Source: an uncultured Aquimarina sp. (GTDB lineage Bacteria; Bacteroidota; Bacteroidia; Flavobacteriales; Flavobacteriaceae). Taken from it: 61,646 nt of DNA. The position numbers and the translations under genes are program-made. The notes under the pieces were generated by a model. It searched no databases, was not told the origin of the DNA, and worked only from the letters and a program-made list of their open reading frames with translations. Positions 28,057-34,187 of the stretch are shown piece by piece. The stretch lies in assembly GCA_947498765.1 (NCBI GenBank), contig CANMLG010000027.1:1-61646 (forward strand). Direction: 5' to 3'. Every line of letters begins with the position of its first letter. Position 1 is the stretch's first letter.

Positions 28057-28602
28057 ATGGAACATCCTACTAAGTATTATGAAAACTTGGAAGAATTTGA
28101 AAACGCTTTTGAAATAATGAAGAATTTTCAAAAAACACATAATATTATAAGAAATGATTATTTGAATTTACTAGAGATAACTATTGAAAATAAAGATAAT
28201 CAAAGATCATTTAATACTCTTTATAGAGCTTGTCTGAGGGAGTTGTTTTCCTTAATCGAATCAGATCTTTATAACTTAAATGGATTAGACAAATACGAAG
28301 GGTATAGTGATTATGATGCTTTTATGGATAAGTTCAAAAAAACTTTAAAGCAAATCTGTTCAACTTGGCAAAAAGATAAAGTTCAAAGTGATTATTTTTC
28401 CAAAAATCTAGAAAGGCTTAGAAACGTAAAAAAATTAAGAGATAAAATAACACATCCTAAAGATTCTGAAGATTTTAAAAACGCTACAAAAGAAGATTTA
28501 AAATTGATAAAAGAGATATTTTCCAATTATTCTTCATTAATGCAGAAAATAATGGATGGTTTTTTTATTGGTACGAAGAATTACTCTTTTAAAAACTTAT
28601 AA
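28057..28602 (+). CDS. HEPN-like putative ribonuclease
   Basis: A 181-residue, mostly helical protein. Near the C-terminus RDKITHPK gives the R-x4-H pattern (Arg128, His133) that marks HEPN ribonuclease toxins and defence effectors. The preceding helices (SFNTLYRACLRELFSLIESDLYNL) fit the long HEPN helices. No nucleotidyltransferase (MNT) antitoxin gene is next to it; it stands as a single cassette, with start codon and stop codon each inside or touching a boundary repeat. An abortive-infection or toxin role is possible, but only the motif supports it. Confidence 0.55.
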   Translation: MEHPTKYYENLEEFENAFEIMKNFQKTHNIIRNDYLNLLEITIENKDNQRSFNTLYRACLRELFSLIESDLYNLNGLDKYEGYSDYDAFMDKFKKTLKQICSTWQKDKVQSDYFSKNLERLRNVKKLRDKITHPKDSEDFKNATKEDLKLIKEIFSNYSSLMQKIMDGFFIGTKNYSFKNL

Positions 28603-28735
28603 AAGTTCAATAAACCGATAAGAAATGTTGCCCGTGTTTTTGACCAATTTCCACAAAGTGATACGGGATAACAAAACCAGCTTTAATCATAAAACAGAAT
28701 TTAATAAACCACAATGGATGAACAAATAAAGTCTT
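28602..28735 (+). pseudogene. Decayed array units between boundary repeats
   Basis: Between the repeat at 28602 and the weak repeat at 28697 only about 78 bases remain, with no open frame. A second start (ATG at 28714: MDEQIKS, then stop) is a fragment resembling the start of the unit at 27140. The segment 28602-28660 is related to 29192-29250. Confidence 0.5.
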
Positions 28736-28765
28736 AACAAACAAAAAGAATTTATTTTGTTTGTT
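28736..28765 (-). terminator. Terminator for the minus-strand secreted protein
   Basis: AACAAACAAAA (28736-28746) pairs with TTTTGTTTGTT (28755-28765), a perfect 11-bp stem with an 8-base loop, 2 bases past the stop of the gene at 28768. Confidence 0.6.
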
Positions 28766-28767
28766 AA

Positions 28768-29091
28768 TTAAGGTATTCTAACCCCTGGCCTTGCTCTAAA
28801 AGGCTTTCTTATTACAGAAGTTGTGACAATTACGGCATTGTCTCTTTGCGTTGCATGATTAGCTCTTGTAATAGCTCTATCTTCTGCTAAACTTCTAAGA
28901 TCTCTTAATACACTACGAGGAATTTCGATCCCCGAACGAATTGTCGTAGAAGCTTGTGAATTAAAAACATGATAACCTCCACCACCTGTATCAATTGTTC
29001 TAGCTGTTGCTATCACTACAATTTCCTCTATTTCTTGTCCATAAATATTTATAGATAAAATCACAAACAATAAAAATATTATTTTTCTCAT
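28768..29091 (-). CDS. Small secreted protein of unknown function
   Basis: A 107-residue protein with a clear signal peptide (MRKIIFLLFVILSINIYGQ). The mature part starts EIEEIVVIATARTIDTGGGGYHVF, recalling the E-E-VVV-TA pattern at the start of TonB-dependent receptor plugs, then an Arg-rich segment ending FRARPGVRIP. No family is recognised. It is transcribed against the array genes and has its own terminator, so it is an independent insertion among the cassettes. Confidence 0.5.
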   Translation of the reverse strand: MRKIIFLLFVILSINIYGQEIEEIVVIATARTIDTGGGGYHVFNSQASTTIRSGIEIPRSVLRDLRSLAEDRAITRANHATQRDNAVIVTTSVIRKPFRARPGVRIP

Positions 29092-29191
29092 AACTGACTT
29101 AATTACAATTAGTTATATAAATATAAAAAAAATTTTATCACTTTCCTTAAAAAAACTAAAATACCAAATATTCAAAATAGTTTTCTAATTT

Positions 29192-29250
29192 TAATTGTTA
29201 AACAAACAGATCAGAAATGTAGTTGATGTTTTTGGTTAAGTTCCACATAA
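29192..29250 (+). repeat. Second copy of a longer array repeat
   Basis: Related to 28602-28660. Both show a boundary-repeat-like start, then GAT-AGAAATGT, then TGTTTTTG, then TTCCACA in the same order. It precedes the HigBA unit. Confidence 0.5.
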
Positions 29251-29280
29251 CTAACCTGGATAAAAATATCTGAGTCAACT

Positions 29281-29331
29281 AAATATACAAAACAAAATGT
29301 TTTGTAATAAACATTTTGTTTTGTATATTTG
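29281..29331 (+). promoter_or_regulatory. HigBA promoter inside a 22-bp perfect inverted repeat
   Basis: Positions 29281-29302 and 29309-29330 are perfect inverted copies (22 bp, 6-base spacer; core CAAAACAAAATGTTT). TTTG (29301-29304), 19 bases, TATATTTG (29324-29331) form an excellent promoter lying in the loop and right arm. This is the expected operator for HigA, bound as a dimer. Confidence 0.75.
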
Positions 29332-29350
29332 TTTTAAATAAGAAATTAGA

Positions 29351-29632
29351 ATGATAAAATCATTTGGGGATAAAGAAACTGAAAAAATTTTCAATGGTAA
29401 AATGTCTAAAAAAGTAGATTCAACTATCCAAAGAAAGGCATTAAGAAAACTTATACAGATTCATGCTTCCAATAACTTGAAGGATTTGACAATTCCTCCA
29501 GGAAACCGATTACATCCACTTAGTGGGGACTTAATAGGATTTCATTCAATTAGTATTAATATGCAATGGAGAATCATATTTCAATGGAATGAGGATAGCG
29601 CCTATAACGTTGAGATTGTTGACTATCACTAA
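29351..29632 (+). CDS. higB: HigB-type toxin
   Basis: A 93-residue RelE-superfamily mRNA interferase of the HigB/plasmid-killer group. FGDKETEKIFNGKMSKKVDSTIQRKALRKLIQIHASNNLKDLTIPPGNRLHPLSGDLIGFHSISINMQWRI shows the family features, including NRLHPL-GD and SI-IN-QWRI near the active site. It is followed 13 bases later by its XRE antitoxin, with toxin first as usual for higBA. It is controlled by the palindromic promoter upstream. Confidence 0.88.
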   Translation: MIKSFGDKETEKIFNGKMSKKVDSTIQRKALRKLIQIHASNNLKDLTIPPGNRLHPLSGDLIGFHSISINMQWRIIFQWNEDSAYNVEIVDYH

Positions 29633-29645
29633 AACGAGTTTTAAA

Positions 29646-29942
29646 ATGGAAAAATTAATAAACATACACCCTGGAGAAATCCTCAAAGAAGATTTCTTAA
29701 TACCAATGGGCTTAAGTGCTTATAGACTGGCAAAAGAACTTAATGTAAATCAAACTAGAGTTGGTAAGATTTTAAGGCAAGAAATGGGAATTAGTGGTGA
29801 AATGGCTTTAAGATTAAGTAAATTCTTTGGAAACAGTCCTGAATTCTGGTCGAATCTTCAATCGTTTTATGAAATACGAAAAGCTAAAAATGAAAATTCG
29901 AAAGAAATAAATAAAATTCAACCTTACGAGCATGCTAGCTGA
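29646..29942 (+). CDS. higA: HigA-type antitoxin (XRE family)
   Basis: A 98-residue HigA protein. IHPGEILKEDFLIPMGLSAYRLAKELNVNQTRVGKILRQEMGISGEMALRLSKFFGNSPEFWSNLQSFYEI is the standard HigA HTH_XRE pattern. The Met at 29646 is used; an upstream in-frame extension overlaps higB and is not protein-like. It binds and neutralises HigB and represses the operon through the inverted repeat at 29281-29330. It ends 3 bases into a weak boundary repeat region. Confidence 0.88.
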   Translation: MEKLINIHPGEILKEDFLIPMGLSAYRLAKELNVNQTRVGKILRQEMGISGEMALRLSKFFGNSPEFWSNLQSFYEIRKAKNENSKEINKIQPYEHAS

Positions 29943-29964
29943 AATTTAAATAAACGATCATATT

Positions 29965-30135
29965 ATGAAAACTCAATTTTTAAACATAAAGCAAGTAGCT
30001 AATCTATACGGAAAGAAAGTTAAAGGTCATTTTAAAGATGATATTGGAGAATGGGACCAGGAAGAAAGAATTGTAAATACTGATCTTCTTAAATGGATTG
30101 AAAAAGGTTCTTTCGTTAATATTACTAAAGTCTAG
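29965..30135 (+). CDS. Small array protein (56 residues)
   Basis: An open frame of 56 residues beginning MKTQFLNIKQVANLYGKKVK and continuing HFKDDIGEWDQEERIVNTDLLKWIEKG, ending SFVNITKV. It starts 4 bases after the boundary repeat at 29942-29960, and its stop TAG lies inside the next repeat (30127-30147), so it fits one cassette exactly. The mix of charged and aromatic residues looks like real protein. The function is unknown. Confidence 0.55.
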   Translation: MKTQFLNIKQVANLYGKKVKGHFKDDIGEWDQEERIVNTDLLKWIEKGSFVNITKV

Positions 30136-30142
30136 ATAAACG

Positions 30143-30385
30143 ATGAATATTCAGATCACAAACACATCCAAATATGAGAATGTCAAACGAGTTTGAAACT
30201 ATGGTGCACAGCTCGTAGATGAAAACCGTGTTGACGGTCATATATCAATTACTTTTTTGGAAGAAGATAACGTATATACAACGGCAAAAATGGGAATGAT
30301 AAACAACATTGATTTGTAGTAAGAATATGGCTTTAAGTTTGTTACTCACGAAGAAAACATCAATAACAATAAATATTATTTCTAA
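30143..30385 (+). pseudogene. Decayed array gene with in-frame stops
   Basis: From the ATG in the boundary repeat the frame reads MNIQITNTSKYENVKRV-stop-NYGAQLVDENRVDG, continues through HISITFLEEDNVYTTAKM, then two stops after NNIDL, then EYGFKFVTHEENINNNKYYF. The frame is kept across TGA, TAG and TAA, so the gene decayed by point mutations rather than frameshifts. The original would be about 80 residues. Confidence 0.65.
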
Positions 30386-30408
30386 GAAATTTAAAGTTCA
30401 ATAAAACG

Positions 30409-30609
30409 ATGAATTACAACTTAGAAGATATTAATATAGGAGATGAAATTTATTTTAATTCACTATCGGATCAGCAGAATTATGATTTATACTAGAAGGT
30501 TATTGGTAAAAATGGAAATATGCTTCAAGTTGAAATTAATGCAGAAGGAAAACCTCATAACTGTAGTGTAAATATTAATAAAGTTAGAAGTGTGAACAAA
30601 GTTCAATAA
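30409..30609 (+). pseudogene. Array gene with one nonsense codon
   Basis: The frame from the repeat ATG encodes MNYNLEDINIGDEIYFNSLS...QQNYDLY, then TAG at 30493-30495, then KVIGKNGNMLQVEINAEGKP and on to NKVQ-stop. The end GTT CAA TAA lies in the next boundary repeat. Intact length would be 66 residues. It resembles a small SH3-like or KOW-like domain (DINIGDEIYF, VIGKNGNMLQVEI), which is a guess. Confidence 0.6.
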
Positions 30610-30613
30610 ACCG

Positions 30614-30862
30614 ATGGGGTTTAAAAGAGATCTTAAGAATTTAATAAAACAGAATGAATTAGATAATGCTATAGGCAAAATAAATTCTGCTGTTTTAGAA
30701 GTTTGTGATTTTGATATTGTTTTAGAAAATGTTGCAGGAGATGGTTGGTGTTTTGGTTCAGATATAAACGGTTTTGATCTATATTTGAAGATGGAAGATG
30801 TATTAGAAGTAGTAGAAAAAAAAGGTTCTTTTACACTAGAAGATTGGAGTCCTTTTAATTAA
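30614..30862 (+). CDS. Small array protein (82 residues)
   Basis: An 82-residue acidic protein beginning MGFKRDLKNLIKQNELDNAIG, with a central part FDIVLENVAGDGWCFGSDINGFDLYLKMEDVLEVVEKKG and end FTLEDWSPFN. Its start codon is the ATG of the boundary repeat at 30598-30618. The composition resembles small immunity-type proteins, but no family is recognised. Confidence 0.55.
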   Translation: MGFKRDLKNLIKQNELDNAIGKINSAVLEVCDFDIVLENVAGDGWCFGSDINGFDLYLKMEDVLEVVEKKGSFTLEDWSPFN

Positions 30863-30880
30863 TTAAAGTCTAAATAAACG

Positions 30881-31123
30881 ATGGATAATAAAAAAAAGAT
30901 TTCTTCATGCAAGATAAAGTGTTTATTTGTTGTTTGGCAGGTAATAATTTTGCTTTTGTTTATACTACCCATTAAATCTCTACATTCTCTAAATAATATT
31001 ATTACAATATTAGTATTAGTAACTTCTTTTTTTAGTTTTTTAAATCTTTATAAGCCAAAACAAAGGGGAAGAAAAAACATACTGTGGAAAGCTAGACTAT
31101 ATTTATTTGGAGAACCAGATTGA
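30881..31123 (+). CDS. Small membrane protein at the end of the array
   Basis: An 80-residue protein with two hydrophobic segments (CLFVVWQVIILLLFILPI and IITILVLVTSFFSFLNLY) and a basic C-terminus (KPKQRGRKNILWKARLYLFGEPD). The start is the ATG of the last strong boundary repeat (30865-30885). The function is unknown; it is the last cassette before the metabolic cargo. Confidence 0.5.
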   Translation: MDNKKKISSCKIKCLFVVWQVIILLLFILPIKSLHSLNNIITILVLVTSFFSFLNLYKPKQRGRKNILWKARLYLFGEPD

Positions 31124-31546
31124 CTAGCTCTGAATTACTTTATAATTCTCTTTAAATAGTTTTAAGTTGTTATTAATATTTTAGGGTAATTGAAAGTTGC
31201 TTTAGAGTGTTGCGTTTTTATTAATGAATAACACAATGTTTCAATTTTGTAGCGTTAAGTTCTTGAGTACGCACATTCTATTTGTCCTTATACCCAATTG
31301 CCTACCGTAAGTATTTTTATTAACATATAGTAATAAATCTATTAAAAAGAATGTTATTTTTTTAATAAATAGAGTTTGTTTTTTAATGAATTATTAACAT
31401 GATATGTTCATACATAAAAAAAAAATTAATTATAAAAACAACTCTAACGTTTTAGTATTTTTTTAACAAATGTTTAGCATTGTTTATTGTCATGATTTTT
31501 TCATATAAGTCTAAGTTTGAGTACTTAACATTAATTAATAAAACTC
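31124..31546 (+). other. Non-coding gap before the metabolic cargo
   Basis: 423 very AT-rich bases without a plausible gene. TAAGTTTG at 31512-31519 could be the -7 box for the dioxygenase operon (TTG at 31487-31489 is slightly too far upstream). A T-rich stretch with ATTAACAT words follows the array. No terminator-strength hairpin is clear. Confidence 0.4.
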
Positions 31547-32251
31547 ATGATTACAAAAAATCTTAAATCAATTTTATCAAATGACAATCCTTACATTCTT
31601 TTTGATGGAAAAAAATTAACAGAAAAATTAGAAATAAATAAAGAAGAAAAAGAAGAATTTAAAAGCTTTTGGAATGAATTAGAAGTAGATTCATATATGT
31701 CTGACAAAGGTAAATATAGAAAAAGAAGAATAGCTTTTTTTAATTACAATAGGCTTTTAAATAAGTTAGATGTAATACAAGATAAAAAGTCTTTTACACA
31801 AAGTTATGAGATTAATAAGTTTGTTGGTGATTTAGAAAGAGTGTTCTCACCTTCATCTAATGAATTTAAAAATTCACCACTCTTAAAAAATCTTATTGAA
31901 AAAATGGTGAGTCACTTACCAATCGAAAATGATTCAATTCAGGTAAATGTACACCAAATAAGAATCTTATCTTCAGCAGAATCTCTAGGTTTACCTACAC
32001 CTGAGGGTATACATCGTGATGGACATAAATTTGTTTCTCAACATTTGATTTCAAAAAATAATATTTTGGGAGGTATTTCAGGATTATATAAACTTGATAA
32101 AAATCCTATCACGCATAAAATGTTGAATGATTTTCTTGATACAATTGTTCTTAATGATGAAAAGTTAATGCACGATGTTTCGCCTGTTTTTAGTGCTGAT
32201 GAAAATTTACCGAGCTATAGAGATATGTTAATTATAGATTATAATTTTTAA
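31547..32251 (+). CDS. 2-oxoglutarate/Fe(II) dioxygenase, amino-acid hydroxylase type
   Basis: A 234-residue protein of the 2OG-Fe dioxygenase family that includes the free L-isoleucine hydroxylase IDO of Bacillus. The iron ligands are visible as HRD (His156, Asp158, in PTPEGIHRDGHKFV) and His209 (LMHDVSPVF), with Arg225 in SYRDMLIIDYNF for 2-oxoglutarate. Family members hydroxylate free amino acids. It is the first gene of a plus-strand run with a permease and two hydroxyacid dehydrogenases. The substrate is unknown. Confidence 0.75.
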   Translation: MITKNLKSILSNDNPYILFDGKKLTEKLEINKEEKEEFKSFWNELEVDSYMSDKGKYRKRRIAFFNYNRLLNKLDVIQDKKSFTQSYEINKFVGDLERVFSPSSNEFKNSPLLKNLIEKMVSHLPIENDSIQVNVHQIRILSSAESLGLPTPEGIHRDGHKFVSQHLISKNNILGGISGLYKLDKNPITHKMLNDFLDTIVLNDEKLMHDVSPVFSADENLPSYRDMLIIDYNF

Positions 32252-32329
32252 ATAATATACATTCTTAATTTCAATTATGCAGTTATGCTATAAGTTGCCT
32301 AACTGCATAATTTTTCAATAAAATTAAAT

Positions 32330-33232
32330 ATGAAAGAAGCTTTAAATAAATCTATTTCATCCTCTTGGATGATAATAAAACTAGTGGTTCCTTTTGCTTT
32401 AGGAATAGATATCCTTAATTATTTTGGAATTATAAACAATATTTCATTTTTATTTGAACCAATCACAGATGTTTTAGGCTTGCCCTCAGGGGCAGCTTTA
32501 GCTATTGCTGCTGGTTTTTTATTTAATCTTTATGCAGGGATTGCAGTTGCTGCTAGTTTAGGTCTAAATGGTTACGAATGGACAATTATTGGAACATTTT
32601 TAGCTATATGCCATTCAATACCACTTGAAGTCGCTGTGTTAAAGAAAGTAGGGTTTCCTGTAATAATTCATTCAATAACAAGATTTTTTGCTGCGTTAAT
32701 AGGGGGAATCTTGGCGGGTAAATTAGCTTCCCCTGAACTTGTTCAGATTACAAATGATTTGGTAATACAAGAAACAAAACTTGATTTTTTTACTGTACTA
32801 CTAGAATCGTTTAAAAATAGCATGTATCTATCATTAAAGATAGTTGTGTTGGTCACATTGTTGATTTTTATATTTGAACTTTTAAAAAAGTGGAAAATTT
32901 TTCAATCATTCCTTAATCGACATACCTATATGTCTAGTCTTTTAGTAGGAGGATTATTAGGTGTAACATATGGCGCTGGGATTTTATTAAAAGATATAAA
33001 AAATGTACCCGCTAAGCACAAGTTAAATTTATTAATATTTTTAATGTTAGCACATGGTCTCATTGAGGAAACAGTCTTATTTGGTTTGTTTCATGCTGAT
33101 TTAATGATAATATTTTTCATCAGAATAACTATAGCAGTAGTGGCAGTTTTATCAGTTTATTTATTTTCAAAAGTCACAAGAAATGATGGGAAGTTAAAAT
33201 ATATAAAAAAAATAAAGTTAAATGATAGGTAA
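32330..33232 (+). CDS. GATE/nucleoside-recognition-type membrane transporter
   Basis: A 300-residue integral membrane protein with about eight hydrophobic segments. The two halves each resemble the nucleoside-recognition (GATE) domain found in SpmA/SpmB, FeoB and related proteins: PSGAALAIAAGFLFNLYAGIAVAASLG...AICHSIPLEVAVLKK in the first half and SSLLVGGLLGVTYGAGILLKDIKN...LMLAHGLIEETVLFGLF in the second. It lies between the dioxygenase and dehydrogenase genes and overlaps the latter by 11 bases. It probably moves the substrate or product of the pathway; the substrate is unknown. Confidence 0.65.
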   Translation: MKEALNKSISSSWMIIKLVVPFALGIDILNYFGIINNISFLFEPITDVLGLPSGAALAIAAGFLFNLYAGIAVAASLGLNGYEWTIIGTFLAICHSIPLEVAVLKKVGFPVIIHSITRFFAALIGGILAGKLASPELVQITNDLVIQETKLDFFTVLLESFKNSMYLSLKIVVLVTLLIFIFELLKKWKIFQSFLNRHTYMSSLLVGGLLGVTYGAGILLKDIKNVPAKHKLNLLIFLMLAHGLIEETVLFGLFHADLMIIFFIRITIAVVAVLSVYLFSKVTRNDGKLKYIKKIKLNDR

Positions 33233-34181
33233 AATATTTATTACAGATAGAGTGGTTAATCCCACTATAGAATTAAAAGAATTAGGCGAATACCTCACAA
33301 ATAATCCAGAAGATAATGTTCAAGTTCTTATGGTATGGCATCAAGAAGTAACTGGTGAATATTTAGATAAATTTAGTCAATTACATACAATTATAAGGTA
33401 TGGTGTCGGCTATGATAAAATTGATTTAGAAGCTTGTAGAAAAAGAAATATTACAGTATGTAACAATCCTGATTATTGTACAGAGGAAGTAAGTGATACA
33501 GCAATTGCATTCATTCTTAATTGCAGTAGAGAAATTACTAGATATGATTTCAAAAGTAAATCTTATTCTATTGGTTGGCAGGAAAACGTAAAAAAAAACA
33601 TAAAAAGAAGTAAAGACACAACAGTTGGTTTTATTGGTTTAGGAAGAATAGGAGCGACTACTTTAAAGAAAATTAATTACTTAGGTTATGACACTTGTTT
33701 TTATGACCCTTATGTTTCTCCAGGATCCGCTAAGGTTTTTAATACAAGAAGGTTTGATAATATAAATGATTTATTGCAAAATAGTGATATAGTTTCTTTA
33801 CACTGTCCTTTAGATTCTAATACTCAGGGGATGATTAATGATGCTTTTATTTCAAATATGAAGGAAGGAAGTTCTCTAGTTAATACAGCAAGAGGTAGTT
33901 TAATAAAAGACTTGTCATTAATTGAAAAAGCATTAAGGGAGGAAAGACTTAACATGGTTTGTTTAGACGTTCTTCCGGAAGAGCCGCCAAACTTAAACGA
34001 TAGCTTAATTAAAGCTTGGATAGATGGTGAAGATTGGATAGGTGGTAGATTAGTGATTAACCCACATTCTTCTTATCATTCTATTCAAAGTTCTGTTGAA
34101 CAGAGAATCAAAGCTTCTAGAAGTGCATTGCTAGCATTGTTAGAAAAAAAACATAAGTATCTAGTATTTGATCCTAAGTAG
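33222..34181 (+). CDS. D-isomer-specific 2-hydroxyacid dehydrogenase
   Basis: A 319-residue NAD-dependent dehydrogenase of the D-2-hydroxyacid family (D-lactate/phosphoglycerate/C-terminal-binding-protein type). It has the Rossmann motif GLGRIG (residues 139-144), catalytic Arg224 (NTARGSL), Glu253 (VLPEEPP) and His282 (NPHSSYHS). It interconverts a 2-oxo acid and a D-2-hydroxy acid. The start overlaps the transporter gene by 11 bases, and the next gene, a flavin D-2-hydroxyacid oxidase, starts 6 bases after its stop, so these work on the same compound class. Confidence 0.85.
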   Translation: MIGKIFITDRVVNPTIELKELGEYLTNNPEDNVQVLMVWHQEVTGEYLDKFSQLHTIIRYGVGYDKIDLEACRKRNITVCNNPDYCTEEVSDTAIAFILNCSREITRYDFKSKSYSIGWQENVKKNIKRSKDTTVGFIGLGRIGATTLKKINYLGYDTCFYDPYVSPGSAKVFNTRRFDNINDLLQNSDIVSLHCPLDSNTQGMINDAFISNMKEGSSLVNTARGSLIKDLSLIEKALREERLNMVCLDVLPEEPPNLNDSLIKAWIDGEDWIGGRLVINPHSSYHSIQSSVEQRIKASRSALLALLEKKHKYLVFDPK

Positions 34182-34187
34182 ACATAA

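Larger units (their letters stand above)
27126..30885 (+). repeat. Array of about 20-bp gene-boundary repeats
   Basis: Copies of AAAGTTCAATAAACCGATGG or AAAGTCTAAATAAACGATGG recur at 27126-27146, 27330-27347, 28041-28060, 28602-28619, 28697-28720 (weak), 29942-29960, 30127-30147, 30393-30413, 30598-30618 and 30865-30885. Weak copies lie at about 29192-29212 and 38462-38480. In five copies the ATG in CGATG is the start codon of the next gene, and in several the TAA or TAG is the stop of the previous one. These look like cassette junctions. Confidence 0.85.

Noticed and set aside
30143..30609. Recoding or alternative genetic code explaining in-frame stops
   Set aside because: TGA, TAG and TAA all occur in the decayed genes, and all three also end intact genes in the window.
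27126..30885. Integron attC array
   Set aside because: The boundary motif has no paired R/L boxes or long palindrome, and the only recombinase in the element is an ordinary tyrosine integrase without the IntI signature that I can see.
31124..31546. Hidden small gene before the dioxygenase
   Set aside because: Frames are short, AT-rich and full of stops; only promoter-like words were found.
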